From NCBI RefSeq assembly GCF_001665535.1, contig NZ_LZSQ01000113.1, positions 62,001 to 126,000 of the forward strand: a stretch of 64,000 nucleotides of DNA, read 5' to 3'. Of this stretch, positions 16,905-25,606 are shown one piece after another. The notes under the pieces are model-generated. The model was not told the origin of the DNA. It worked only from the letters and a program-made list of their open reading frames with translations, and ran no database searches. Both the position numbers and the translations under genes were made by a program. The number at the start of each line of letters is the position of its first letter. Position 1 is the stretch's first letter. Origin of the DNA: Mycobacterium sp. 852002-51961_SCH5331710. GTDB lineage: Bacteria > Actinomycetota > Actinomycetes > Mycobacteriales > Mycobacteriaceae.

Positions 16905-16940
16905 CTAAGCCCAACAACACTCCTGGCGTCCGGTCGTCAT
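16905..16940 (-). CDS. Cysteine-rich leader peptide upstream of the cysteine dioxygenase operon
   Basis: The ATG at 16940 encodes the 11-residue peptide MTTGRQECCWA and stops at TAG 16907-16905, 39 nt before the dioxygenase ATG. Consecutive TGT codons near the end are the hallmark of mycobacterial cysteine-responsive leader peptides, in which ribosome stalling at Cys codons controls the downstream operon. A CAGACT box 7 nt upstream gives a leaderless-type promoter (one mismatch to TANNNT). An in-frame GTG at 16964 (VTRARLAAM start) is an alternative. Just after the Cys codons, GGGC and GCCC can form a small hairpin. Confidence 0.7.
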   Translation of the reverse strand: MTTGRQECCWA

Positions 16941-17115
16941 GGCCGCAAGTCTGGCACGGGTCACCCGCCACTTCCCGGACCGTGGCCGTCCCTCCCGGAC
17001 GGGTGAGGCATCGCCGCAGGCCAGGCGCATGATTGCGGCGTCGGAGAATAGATTCACCGTGAGCCCAACCCCGACGATCCGTCCAGCCGGTGTTCGCCGC
17101 CGGCCGGCCATTGCC

Positions 17116-17121
17116 TAGATT
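17116..17121 (+). promoter_or_regulatory. Leaderless -10 box of lpqV
   Basis: TAGATT is followed by 7 nt and the ATG at 17129, the ideal mycobacterial leaderless spacing, and selects this ATG over one at 17090. Confidence 0.6.
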
Positions 17122-17128
17122 GACCGAC

Positions 17129-17572
17129 ATGCGCATGCGTCACGGCGTCGCGGCGGCCGCAGCGATGATCGCTGTCGTCGCGGGATGTTCATCGGACACC
17201 GAAGGCACCTCCGAGGAGGCCTCGTCGCCGACCGAGTCGGCCTCCGCCGCTCCTGATTCGGAAACACCCACGGCGGCACCGGGATCCGTCGCGGTCTCCC
17301 CCGGCGGCGTCACCACGGCGGTCGGCGCCCCTGCCGACTCGACCGAGGAGGAGTACGCCAAGGCCTGTGAAGCGGCATGGCAGTTCATGGCCGAACGCGG
17401 CGGCGACCCGAAGGACCACATCGAGCCCTACCTCGGCATGCTCCAATCCACGGATTCGGCGGGGCCCGGCACGTACGGCACCCCCTGGTCGCAGTTGCCG
17501 CCACCGCGTCAGGCCGCGGTGATCGTCGCCGTGCAGGCCGCCGCCGACCACCTCTGCGACACAAACGGCTGA
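17129..17572 (+). CDS. lpqV: Lipoprotein LpqV
   Basis: Encodes 147 residues. The signal peptide MRMRHGVAAAAAMIAVVAGC ends with a lipobox (VVAGC) whose Cys would be acylated. A low-complexity Ser/Thr/Glu/Pro linker (about residues 21-70) leads to a small folded domain with two Cys (KACEAAWQF and DHLCDTNG). Position between the cysteine dioxygenase and patatin genes agrees with the mycobacterial lpqV locus as I recall it. Function unknown. It is expressed from a leaderless promoter; the patatin gene follows after 33 nt. Confidence 0.82.
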   Translation: MRMRHGVAAAAAMIAVVAGCSSDTEGTSEEASSPTESASAAPDSETPTAAPGSVAVSPGGVTTAVGAPADSTEEEYAKACEAAWQFMAERGGDPKDHIEPYLGMLQSTDSAGPGTYGTPWSQLPPPRQAAVIVAVQAAADHLCDTNG

Positions 17573-17605
17573 CCCGCACCCGTCCGGGCGCGGGACAATG
17601 GTGGC

Positions 17606-18595
17606 ATGGCTAAGCGGGTCGCACTGGCGCTGGGTAGTGGCGGCGCCCGCGGCTACGCCCACATCGGGGTGATCGAGGAACTGCAGGAGCGCGGCTACGA
17701 GATTGTCGGCGTCGCCGGATCGTCCATGGGCGCCCTCGTCGGTGGGCTGCACGCCGCGGGAAAGCTCGACGAGTTCTCCGAATGGGCCAAGTCGCTCACC
17801 CAGGGCGCCGTGCTGAGGCTGCTCGACCCCTCGATCACCGCGGCGGGCGTGCTGCGCGCTACGAAGATCCTCGACGCGGTCCGCGACATCCTCGGTGACG
17901 TTCGCATCGAGGACCTGCCGATTCCCTACACCGCGGTCTCGACGGATCTCATCGCCGGCAAGTCGGTATGGCTGCAGCGCGGCCCGGTGGACGCCGCGAT
18001 CCGGGCGTCGATCGCGATACCGGGGGTGATCGCGCCGCATGTGCTCGACGGCCGCCTGCTCGCCGACGGCGGCATCCTCGAACCGCTTCCGATGGCGCCG
18101 ATCGCGGCCGTCAACGCCGACCTCACCATCGCGGTGTCCCTGGCAGGCAGCGAGGCCGGCGGCGCCGAGGAGCCGGCCCCGCACGGCTCGCGCGCGAGCA
18201 CCGAATGGCTGACCCGGGTGTGGCGCAGCACCACGTCGCTGTTCGAGTCCAATGCGGTGCTGAATCGTTTCGGCACCGCGCAGGAAGGCGATCCCGCGGA
18301 AGGGGACAGCGAGGAAGAACTCGTCGACGCCACCAAGGAGGCGTCGGCGGTGGTGCCCAAGCTCGGCAGCTTCGAGGTGATGAACCGCACGATCGACATC
18401 GCCCAGGCCGCGCTCGCGCGGCATCAGCTCGCCGGGTACCCGCCCGACATGCTCATCGAGGTGCCGCGTTCGGCCTGCCGCAGCCTCGAGTTCCACCGGG
18501 CCGCCGAGGTGATCGACATCGGGATCGAGTTGACCGCCGCCGCACTGGACGCGTTCGACTCCGCACCCGAAAGCGGCACCGCTACCGGGGATTAG
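17606..18595 (+). CDS. Patatin-like phospholipase (RssA/NTE type)
   Basis: Encodes 329 residues. A patatin Ser-Asp dyad hydrolase: oxyanion loop GSGGARGYAH (residues 10-19), nucleophile GSSMG (about Ser42), and the Asp in LADGGILEP. It probably acts as a lysophospholipase or acyl esterase. There is no signal peptide. It is convergent with a second patatin gene, their stops overlapping by 4 nt. Confidence 0.9.
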   Translation: MAKRVALALGSGGARGYAHIGVIEELQERGYEIVGVAGSSMGALVGGLHAAGKLDEFSEWAKSLTQGAVLRLLDPSITAAGVLRATKILDAVRDILGDVRIEDLPIPYTAVSTDLIAGKSVWLQRGPVDAAIRASIAIPGVIAPHVLDGRLLADGGILEPLPMAPIAAVNADLTIAVSLAGSEAGGAEEPAPHGSRASTEWLTRVWRSTTSLFESNAVLNRFGTAQEGDPAEGDSEEELVDATKEASAVVPKLGSFEVMNRTIDIAQAALARHQLAGYPPDMLIEVPRSACRSLEFHRAAEVIDIGIELTAAALDAFDSAPESGTATGD

Positions 18596-19437
18596 AGGCC
18601 GAGGTGGTCGGCGATCTGGGCTGCGACTGTGCGGCCCTGCCGGCGTCCGGCGTGCGCCGACGGCGCCCGGCATGCGGGATCGAGCGGGTTGTCTCCGAAC
18701 CCCGCGAGCGACTCGTCGTCGGCGAACACAGCGAAGGCGCCGTGTGCTTTGGCCTCGTCCCTGGCCGCGGTCCCGAACGGCGACGGTGACGACAGACCCT
18801 GCGGAATCAACGCGACCAGAACATCGCAGTCGTCGGCGAGCGCCAGGTTGACGGTGCTGCCGACGCCGCCGTCCATGAACCGGCGCGGCCCGATCGTGAC
18901 GGGCGGCCACACCCCGGGCACCGCGCAACTCGCCGCGACCGCGTCGACGAGCGAGACGCCCGAGGAGCGGTCGAAGGCCACCAATTCACCGGTGACGGCG
19001 TCGATCGCGGGGATGCGCAGATCGCGGTCCGGCCAGTCGTGCGACGGCAGCCGCTGCTCGATGACCCTCCGGCGCACCTCTTCTGTGACGGTGTCGGCGG
19101 AGAGCGCGACGGCACCGATGCGCTGCAGTTTCTCGGTTTTCGAGCCGGGCGTGGTCATCGCCTTGAGGAACATCTCGGTGATGCCCTCGATGCCTGCACC
19201 AGGGTGAATCTCCGACGACGTCGCCGCGATCTGCCGCTCGAACAACGCCTCCAACCCGAGTCCGCTGACGAGTTGCGCGGCGACCGTGGATCCGGCGGAT
19301 GTACCGACAAGGACATCGGAGGCCAGCAACGCCTCGGCGGTGGCGGGTGATTCGTCGGCGATACCCGCCAGGATGCCGGTCTCCCATGCGATCCCCGCCA
19401 GGCCGCCGCCGGCCAGTACCAGTGCGCGTCTCGTCAC
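18592..19437 (-). CDS. Patatin-like phospholipase, second copy
   Basis: Encodes 281 residues from the GTG at 19437 (VTRRALVLAGGG). The patatin motifs are GGGLAGIAW, the nucleophile in GTSAGS and the Asp in MDGGVGS. It is only distantly similar to its convergent neighbour. A longer open frame upstream exists, but the domain starts right at this GTG. Acyl hydrolase activity is inferred. Confidence 0.87.
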   Translation of the reverse strand: MTRRALVLAGGGLAGIAWETGILAGIADESPATAEALLASDVLVGTSAGSTVAAQLVSGLGLEALFERQIAATSSEIHPGAGIEGITEMFLKAMTTPGSKTEKLQRIGAVALSADTVTEEVRRRVIEQRLPSHDWPDRDLRIPAIDAVTGELVAFDRSSGVSLVDAVAASCAVPGVWPPVTIGPRRFMDGGVGSTVNLALADDCDVLVALIPQGLSSPSPFGTAARDEAKAHGAFAVFADDESLAGFGDNPLDPACRAPSAHAGRRQGRTVAAQIADHLGL

Positions 19438-19487
19438 AGCCCGTGAGTGTGCCAGGCGACGGGCGTCCGTCGACGCGGCCCCCGGAG

Positions 19488-20537
19488 CTAGGCGAGTCCC
19501 TGGGCGGCCTTGCCGCTGATCAGCGGCAGATCCAGATACGTTGCGATACCAGGTTCGGCGGCGCACACGGCAGGCACCGAGTTCACGCAGTGCGCGGCGG
19601 TGCCGACGATGCCGTACTCCGGCCCCTCCCCTCCGACCGCCGACTGGAAACCCTTGACGACGATGTTGACATCAGGATTGCCGCGGACCTCCATCTCGTA
19701 CCGCTGACCTTCCGGGCCGAATGTCCAAGCGGGGTCGAGGTTTTCCTCACCCATCAACCAGTTCACGGTGACCCGCACCACCGGCTCCTCGTCGACAAGG
19801 GCCTCCCAGTGGAATTTTCGCCCGGCAACCTGACCCGGTTCGATAACGCCGATCGGGGATTCGATGGGTGCCGTCGCGACCGCGATCTCCTGCGAAGAAC
19901 GAACTTTCGAGTCGGCGCGGAAACCCATCTTGTCGACGATCATCTTGACCGCCTGGATGAAACCCCCGTCGAGCAGCTTCTGCATCGGACCGCTGAGCGC
20001 TTTGTCGGGCACCTCGCCGAAACCCATCACATGGCGCACGACGTCGGGCGCCTCATAGGTGCGCAGGTCCGAGAATTCCTCGGCCCGAACGAAAGTCACG
20101 CCCGTCGAGAAGGCGGAGAACAGAAGCGGAAACTTCTCGCTGATCCCACCGGGCGCGATGCCGGTGCCGTGCAGAGTGGCCTTTCCCGCGATCGCGGCCT
20201 CACGCAGCGGTGCGCCCTGCCGGTCGCTGGGATACACCCATCCGACGGGTGTGACGACGTTCTTACCGGAGCGCAGCAACGCGGCCACCTCGTCGGGATC
20301 GGGCAGCAGCGGGGAGTAGATCACGGCGTCGGCGTCGAGGGCCAAGATGTCGTCGACGCTGTTGGTCGCGGTCACGCCCAGCGGCTCGGTGCCGATGATC
20401 TCGCCGACGTCCTTGCCCGCCTTCTGCGGCGAGTGCACCCAGCATCCGACCAGTTCGAGGTCGGGGTGTTCGAGAACGCCCTTGATCGCCGCGACGCCCA
20501 CGCCACCGGTCGCCCACTGCACCACCCGCAGGCCCAT
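19488..20537 (-). CDS. NAD(P)-binding dihydrodipicolinate reductase-like dehydrogenase
   Basis: Encodes 349 residues. A Rossmann fold begins at once (RVVQWATGGVGVAAIKGVLE), followed by the DapB-like N-terminal region (VGCWVHSPQKAGKDVGEI, DAVIYSPLLPD). This matches the family of 2,4-diaminopentanoate dehydrogenase-like proteins that is abundant in mycobacteria. Substrate unknown. GAAGGAG lies 5 nt before the ATG. A perfect KstR-type operator 22 nt upstream of the start suggests control with cholesterol or sterol catabolism. Confidence 0.83.
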   Translation of the reverse strand: MGLRVVQWATGGVGVAAIKGVLEHPDLELVGCWVHSPQKAGKDVGEIIGTEPLGVTATNSVDDILALDADAVIYSPLLPDPDEVAALLRSGKNVVTPVGWVYPSDRQGAPLREAAIAGKATLHGTGIAPGGISEKFPLLFSAFSTGVTFVRAEEFSDLRTYEAPDVVRHVMGFGEVPDKALSGPMQKLLDGGFIQAVKMIVDKMGFRADSKVRSSQEIAVATAPIESPIGVIEPGQVAGRKFHWEALVDEEPVVRVTVNWLMGEENLDPAWTFGPEGQRYEMEVRGNPDVNIVVKGFQSAVGGEGPEYGIVGTAAHCVNSVPAVCAAEPGIATYLDLPLISGKAAQGLA

Positions 20538-20559
20538 ACCGACTCCTTCACCGAGAAAC

Positions 20560-20573
20560 TAGAACACGTTCTA
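20560..20573. promoter_or_regulatory. KstR-type operator
   Basis: TAGAACACGTTCTA is a perfect 14-bp palindrome except at its two central bases. It fits the published KstR consensus TnnAACnnGTTnnA at every fixed position. It lies 22 nt before the dehydrogenase ATG (minus strand) and about 40 nt before the SARP-FHA gene (plus strand), so it could influence both. Confidence 0.75.
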
Positions 20574-20615
20574 CTCTTGCAGGTCTACACCACAACCCCA
20601 CCCGTGCGGGTCACA

Positions 20616-21764
20616 ATGACCGCGATGGCCGCGATCAAGATCGGGTTCGGTGTGCTGGGGCCGCTGGAGATGACGGTCGACGGCGCCCCGGTTGCGTTGG
20701 GCACCCCCAAACAACGGGCGGTGCTGGCGGTGCTCGTGATGAACCGCAATCGGCCGGTCTCCACCGACGCGTTGATCACCGCGGCGTGGGAACAGTGGCC
20801 CCCGGCCGAAGCCAGGGCCAGCCTGCACTCCTACATCTCGAATCTGCGAAAGCTGCTCGGCACCGTGGGCGCCGATCCCAAGTCGGCGTTGGTGAATGCC
20901 GCACCGGGATATCGGCTCAACGTCGATGACGCCGCATGCGACCTCGGCCGCTTCGTCGTCGAGAAGGCCGCGGGGGTGCAAGCCGCTGCGGCCGGTCAGT
21001 TCGAGCAGGCGAGCCGGCATCTGCGCAACGCGCTGAACGAGTGGCGCGGACCCGTGCTCGACGACCTGCGTGACTTTCAGTTCGTCGACGCATACGCCAC
21101 CGCGCTCACCGAGGACAAGGTGATCGCCCACACCGCCCACGCCGAGGCCGAGATCGCTTGCGGGCGTGCGTACTCCGTCATCACCGAACTCGAGAGCCTG
21201 GTGGGCGAACATCCTTACCGCGAGCCGCTCTGGACGCAGCTGATCACCGCCTACTACCTCGCCGAGCGGCAGTCCGATGCGCTCGATGCGTATCAGCGGC
21301 TCAAGACCACGCTCGCCGAGGACCTCGGCATCGACCCGGGTCCGACCATTCGCGCACTGCACGAGCGGATCCTGCGCCAGCAGCCGCTCGATGTTCGAAA
21401 GGCCGCGCAGACCACCGCCGTCCACACCGTCGGCGACATCGCGGCGCGGACCGCGATCGCCCCGTCCTCCGCCGTGGCGGCTCTGCACTCGGCCACCGGA
21501 CAGATCCATCCACTGACGGCGACTGCGACCAGGATCGGGCGGTTGGCCGACAACGACATCGTGCTCACCGGCGCCAGCGTGAGCCGCCACCACGCCGTGA
21601 TCATCGACACCGGGACCAGCTTCGTCGTCTCGGACCTGCGGTCGGCGAACGGTGTCGAAGTGCGCGGCGAGCGCATCCGCGGGACGGCGATGCTCGGCGA
21701 CGGCGACCGCATCCGCATCTGCGACCACGAGTTCACGTTTCGGATAGACCCGCATCCGGCCTGA
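20616..21764 (+). CDS. embR: EmbR-like transcriptional regulator (SARP winged helix, BTAD, FHA)
   Basis: Encodes 382 residues. An N-terminal OmpR/SARP winged-helix DNA-binding domain (FGVLGPLEM to YRLNVDDAACDLGRF) is followed by a bacterial transcriptional activation domain of TPR-like helices (to about residue 260). A C-terminal FHA domain (RIGRLADNDIVLTGASVSRH, then SANGVEVRG) would bind phosphothreonine. This is EmbR architecture. The kinase gene directly downstream matches the EmbR-PknH pairing known in mycobacteria. The ATG at 20616 or 20625 is used; a much longer open frame upstream is antisense to the dehydrogenase gene and is rejected. embCAB is not in the window. Confidence 0.87.
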   Translation: MTAMAAIKIGFGVLGPLEMTVDGAPVALGTPKQRAVLAVLVMNRNRPVSTDALITAAWEQWPPAEARASLHSYISNLRKLLGTVGADPKSALVNAAPGYRLNVDDAACDLGRFVVEKAAGVQAAAAGQFEQASRHLRNALNEWRGPVLDDLRDFQFVDAYATALTEDKVIAHTAHAEAEIACGRAYSVITELESLVGEHPYREPLWTQLITAYYLAERQSDALDAYQRLKTTLAEDLGIDPGPTIRALHERILRQQPLDVRKAAQTTAVHTVGDIAARTAIAPSSAVAALHSATGQIHPLTATATRIGRLADNDIVLTGASVSRHHAVIIDTGTSFVVSDLRSANGVEVRGERIRGTAMLGDGDRIRICDHEFTFRIDPHPA

Positions 21765-21815
21765 TGCCGGTTTAGTGTGTTTTCGTCGGCCAGCCAACCG
21801 CCCCGAGGAGCTCCG

Positions 21816-23498
21816 ATGACCGACCCCGAGCCGGGGGAATCTCGTGTGGGTTCCCAGATCGGCCCGTATCGGCTGCGTCGGCTGCTGGGCAAGGGCGGCA
21901 TGGGCGAGGTGTACGAAGCCGAGGACACCGTCAAGGACCGGATCGTCGCGCTGAAGCTGTTGCCCGAGGCCGCTTCCAACGACCCCGTCTTCCGCAAGCG
22001 GCTACGGCGCGAGGCGCACTCGGCGGGGCGACTACAGGAACCGCATGTGGTGCCGATTCACGACTACGGCGAGATCGACGGCCTGCTGTACGTCGACATG
22101 CGCATGATCGACGGCACCGATCTGCGCAAGGTGCTCAAGAACTACGGCCCGATGACGCCCGCGCGGGCGGTGGCCATCATCAGACAGGTCGCCTCGGCTC
22201 TGGACGCCGCACACGAGAGCGGCATCATGCACCGTGATGTCAAGCCCGAGAACATCATTCTGACGCGCGACGACTTCGCCTATCTCGTCGACTTCGGCAT
22301 CGCCAACGCCGCCACCGACGAGAAACTGACCGAACTGGGCACCGCGGTCGGCACCTACGCGTACATGGCGCCGGAACGCTTCACCAACGACGAGGTGACC
22401 TACCGCGCCGACGTTTATGCGCTGACTTGCGTTCTGCACGAATGCCTCACGGGCTCACAGCCGTTCCCTGGCGACAGCGTGAGCGTCGTCATCACCGCGC
22501 ACCTGATGCAGCCGGTGCCCAAACCCAGTCGGCAGCGGCCGGGCATTCCGACGGCTCTCGACGCGGTGATCGCCCGCGGCATGGCCAAGAAGCCCGAGGA
22601 TCGGTACGCCAGCGCGGGCGACCTCGCCGCAGCGGCGAACGACGCTCTGACACAACGCGATCAGGATCAGGCAGCCACCATCCTGCAACGCAGCGAGGCA
22701 GCGGGGGTGGCAACTCCCCCACCGCAGGCGTGGTACCGGACGCCCCCGCCGACACCACCGCCGACACCGCCACCGAGTGCGCACCCCGCGTTTCACACAC
22801 CGCCCGGCGGCGGTCCGCCGAGCGGCCCGATGTGGGCCACCCCTTCACCATCGGGACCGCACCCACCCGGACCGCCGCGCAAGGGCACCCCGTGGCTGCC
22901 GATCGCCGCGGCGATCGCGGTCTTCGTGTTGGTGCTGGGGGCCGTCGGGATCTGGTTCGCGGTGAAGCCCGACGACACGCCGTCGGCGTCGACCACGACG
23001 ACGGCCACGTCGACACCGACCACCGAGCGCACCACCCGCAGGCCACCGCGCACCACGACGCCCGCACCGAATCCGGACTCGTTCGACGCCAAACTGCTCG
23101 GGATGCTGCCGCGCGGCTACAACGACGGCGTGTGCCAGCCGGTGAGCCCACCGGCCACGGGGGCACTGGCGACCGTGGACTGCGGACCGGCCTCTCCGCA
23201 GGGCGGACCGGCGAACGCGCGGTACTCGCTGTTCGCCGACCAACCGGCGCTCGACAAGGCCTTCGACGACTCCGTCGCGGCCAATCAGGACCTCGTGCCG
23301 TGCCCGAACAGCGACGCCGACTCGCCGACCACCTGGCACTACACCGAGACTCCCGACCAGGTCGAGGGCCGCATCGCCTGCGGCGTCTTCAACGGCAACC
23401 AGGACATCGCCTGGACCATCAACGAGAACCTCCTGCTCGGTGACGCGCAGGGCGGCAACCTCGCCGACCTGCACAACTGGTGGCTGAAGTACGCCTGA
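21816..23498 (+). CDS. Receptor serine/threonine protein kinase, PknH-like
   Basis: Encodes 560 residues. The kinase domain (about 16-280) has the glycine loop GKGGMGEVY, catalytic K47, HRDVKPEN with D141, DFG (159-161) and YMAPERF. Then come a Pro-rich linker, one membrane helix (about 360-382) and an outer Thr/Pro-rich stalk with a sensor domain containing four Cys (GVCQPV, VDCGP, LVPCPN, IACGVF), plausibly two disulfides. GAGGAG lies 6 nt before the ATG at 21816. It sits 51 nt after the FHA regulator, its likely substrate. Confidence 0.9.
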   Translation: MTDPEPGESRVGSQIGPYRLRRLLGKGGMGEVYEAEDTVKDRIVALKLLPEAASNDPVFRKRLRREAHSAGRLQEPHVVPIHDYGEIDGLLYVDMRMIDGTDLRKVLKNYGPMTPARAVAIIRQVASALDAAHESGIMHRDVKPENIILTRDDFAYLVDFGIANAATDEKLTELGTAVGTYAYMAPERFTNDEVTYRADVYALTCVLHECLTGSQPFPGDSVSVVITAHLMQPVPKPSRQRPGIPTALDAVIARGMAKKPEDRYASAGDLAAAANDALTQRDQDQAATILQRSEAAGVATPPPQAWYRTPPPTPPPTPPPSAHPAFHTPPGGGPPSGPMWATPSPSGPHPPGPPRKGTPWLPIAAAIAVFVLVLGAVGIWFAVKPDDTPSASTTTTATSTPTTERTTRRPPRTTTPAPNPDSFDAKLLGMLPRGYNDGVCQPVSPPATGALATVDCGPASPQGGPANARYSLFADQPALDKAFDDSVAANQDLVPCPNSDADSPTTWHYTETPDQVEGRIACGVFNGNQDIAWTINENLLLGDAQGGNLADLHNWWLKYA

Positions 23499-23595
23499 CG
23501 GTCCGCCAAGACTGCTTCAAGAATCCTTCAAGCGCGCCATCCGACCCTGATGTCAGCCCGGGAACCACCGGGAACCGACACCCACAGGAGTCACG

Positions 23596-23934
23596 ATGTT
23601 CGCTTCGCACCGCCTCGCCACGATCGGCACCGCGCTCGCGATGGCCGCGCTCGGATTGGGCGCCGTCACCGGAGCCGGCACCGCCGCCGCGCTCAGCTCG
23701 GAAGACGACACCTTCCTGTCCGAGATCAGCGCCGAGGGCATCGCATACGACAGCCCCAGGGCCGCCATCGGCACCGCGCACGACGTCTGCACAAGGCTCG
23801 ACGACGGCACCGACCCCGTCGCGCTCGGCATGGAGATCCTCGAGAACACCGATCTGACCACCGAACAGGTCGCGACGTTTGTCATCGCATCGGTCGACCA
23901 TTACTGCCCCGGCAACTCCGTGCTTTTCGGCTGA
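23596..23934 (+). CDS. Secreted DUF732 protein
   Basis: Encodes 112 residues. A signal peptide (about 1-34, ending GTAAA) precedes a small helical DUF732 domain with two Cys (HDVCTRL and DHYCPGN) likely forming a disulfide. The family is widespread in mycobacteria and of unknown function. CAGGAG lies 6 nt before the ATG. A strong hairpin follows the stop. Two other DUF732 genes occur in this window. Confidence 0.85.
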   Translation: MFASHRLATIGTALAMAALGLGAVTGAGTAAALSSEDDTFLSEISAEGIAYDSPRAAIGTAHDVCTRLDDGTDPVALGMEILENTDLTTEQVATFVIASVDHYCPGNSVLFG

Positions 23935-23945
23935 CCCTCGAACTC

Positions 23946-23977
23946 GCGGGGCCCTGCTGCGAGGGGTGGGGCCCCGC
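23946..23977 (+). terminator. Hairpin terminator after the DUF732 gene
   Basis: A nine-bp perfect stem, GCGGGGCCC (23946-23954) with GGGCCCCGC (23969-23977), has a 14-nt loop and starts 12 nt after the DUF732 stop. It has only a short T run, as is common in mycobacteria. Confidence 0.65.
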
Positions 23978-24061
23978 CTTCGCCGGTTGCTGTCCGGGCC
24001 GCTAGACACGTCGCGCGCTGTATGTTTGTCGTCAATCGCAGCGCAGCGAAAGGATGAGGGT

Positions 24062-25264
24062 ATGTCGAGCGCCAGAAGCAACAGGGTTTTCGTCGTCGGC
24101 GTCGGGATGACGAAGTTCGAGAAGCCGGGCCGCCGCGAGGGCTGGGACTACCCCCAGATGGCCAAGGAATCGGGCACCAAGGCGCTCGATGACGCCGGCA
24201 TCGATTACTCCGAAGTCGAGCAGGGATTCGTCGGTTACGTTGCCGGCGACTCGACCTCGGGCAACCGGGCGCTCTACGAACTCGGTTTGACCGGCATTCC
24301 GATCGCCAACGTCAACAACAACTGCTCGACGGGTTCCACAGCGCTCTTCCTTGCCGCACAGACGATCCGCGGCGGACTCGCCGACTGCGTGATCGCGCTC
24401 GGTTTCGAAAAGATGCAGCCGGGCTCCCTGCAGGGCGGCCACGACGATCGTGAATCACCGATGGCCAAGCATGTCGCGGCGATGGCCGAGATCGACGAGT
24501 TCGGTTTCCCCGTGGCGCCGTGGATGTTCGGCGCCGCGGGCCGTGAGCACATGCGCCAGCATGGAAGCACCGCAGAGCATTTCGCGAAAATCGGATACAA
24601 GAACCACAAGCATTCGGTGAACAATCCGTATGCGCAGTTCCAGGAGGAGTACACCCTCGACGACATCCTGGGCGCGAAGATGATCTCCGACCCGCTGACC
24701 AAGCTCCAGTGCTCGCCGACCTCGGACGGCTCCGGTGCGGCGATCGTGGCCAGCGAGGAATTCGTCGACAAGCACGGACTGGCGGGCCAGGCGGTGGAGA
24801 TCGTCGGCCAGGCGATGACCACCGATTTCCAGTCCAGCTTCGACGGCAGCGCCAAGAACCTGATCGGCTACGACATGAATGTTCAAGCTGCGCAGCGCGT
24901 TTACGATCAGTCCGGGCTCGGTCCCACCGACTTCCAGGTGATCGAACTGCACGACTGCTTCTCTGCCAACGAGTTGCTGCTGTATGAGGCCCTCGGCCTG
25001 TGCGGCGAAGGTGAGGCGCCCAAGCTCATCGACAACAACGACACCACGTACGGCGGGCGTTGGGTCGTCAACCCCTCCGGCGGGCTGATCTCGAAAGGCC
25101 ATCCCCTCGGTGCGACCGGCCTCGCGCAGTGCGCGGAGCTGACGTGGCAGTTGCGCGGCACGGCGGACAAGCGGCAGGTCGAGGGTGTCACCGCGGCGCT
25201 TCAGCACAACATCGGGCTCGGTGGCGCGGCCGTTGTGACCGCTTACCAGCGCGCCGAGCGCTGA
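24062..25264 (+). CDS. Thiolase-like lipid-transfer protein (SCP-x/Ltp1 type)
   Basis: Encodes 400 residues with a non-condensing thiolase fold. Cys in NNNCSTGST, the His-Asp-Cys-Phe motif HDCFSANE and the GHPLGATGLAQ loop are characteristic of SCP-x thiolases and mycobacterial Ltp proteins. Such proteins take part in sterol side-chain or branched acyl-CoA breakdown, often as retro-aldolase partners or thiolases. GGATGAGGGT precedes the ATG at 24062, which is preferred over a longer frame. No MaoC or DUF35 partner is adjacent, so activity is uncertain. Confidence 0.85.
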   Translation: MSSARSNRVFVVGVGMTKFEKPGRREGWDYPQMAKESGTKALDDAGIDYSEVEQGFVGYVAGDSTSGNRALYELGLTGIPIANVNNNCSTGSTALFLAAQTIRGGLADCVIALGFEKMQPGSLQGGHDDRESPMAKHVAAMAEIDEFGFPVAPWMFGAAGREHMRQHGSTAEHFAKIGYKNHKHSVNNPYAQFQEEYTLDDILGAKMISDPLTKLQCSPTSDGSGAAIVASEEFVDKHGLAGQAVEIVGQAMTTDFQSSFDGSAKNLIGYDMNVQAAQRVYDQSGLGPTDFQVIELHDCFSANELLLYEALGLCGEGEAPKLIDNNDTTYGGRWVVNPSGGLISKGHPLGATGLAQCAELTWQLRGTADKRQVEGVTAALQHNIGLGGAAVVTAYQRAER

Positions 25265-25273
25265 TAGGGAATC

Positions 25274-25597
25274 ATGGACCGCATGCGGACCACATGGATC
25301 CTCGCCGGAGCCGCAGCCCTCGTGGGTGCGACAGTCGCCGCACCCGCGGGCCTCGCGTCGGCCGACGACCAGGAATCGGCGCAAGAGGTCATCTCCAAGC
25401 TACAGGACCAGGGGTACAACGTGACGATCGACAAGATCGGCACCGCCCCGATGTCCGAATGCGTGGTCACCAGCGTGCGCAATCCCCAGCAATTCACCCA
25501 GCTGGTGCCGCTCCTGGGCGGCAACCAGGACGGGGTGTTGTTCCCGGTGACCATCAGCAAACCGATCTCGGTATCGCTGGACTGCAGCGGTCGTTAG
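25274..25597 (+). CDS. Small secreted protein, paralogue of the convergent gene
   Basis: Encodes 107 residues: a signal peptide (about 1-32, AGLASA) and a ~75-residue domain with two Cys (MSECVVTSVRN and SLDCSGR). The pattern DKIGTAPMSECVVTSVRN closely matches RIGSAPLDKCVVTDVRN in the convergent gene 10 bp away, so the two are paralogues. The family is known in mycobacteria as small exported proteins of unknown role. The start may instead be the ATG at 25283. It begins 9 nt after the lipid-transfer gene. Confidence 0.8.
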   Translation: MDRMRTTWILAGAAALVGATVAAPAGLASADDQESAQEVISKLQDQGYNVTIDKIGTAPMSECVVTSVRNPQQFTQLVPLLGGNQDGVLFPVTISKPISVSLDCSGR

Positions 25598-25606
25598 GAA
25601 TTCGCC

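Noticed and set aside
16675..17136. A long minus-strand frame overlapping the cysteine dioxygenase and leader region
   Set aside because: Arg/Gly-rich shadow with no domain; only the short Cys-Cys leader frame within 16905-16964 has supporting context.
19299..20615. A long upstream extension of the EmbR-like frame
   Set aside because: It is antisense to the dehydrogenase gene and low-complexity; the winged-helix domain starts at 20616-20640.
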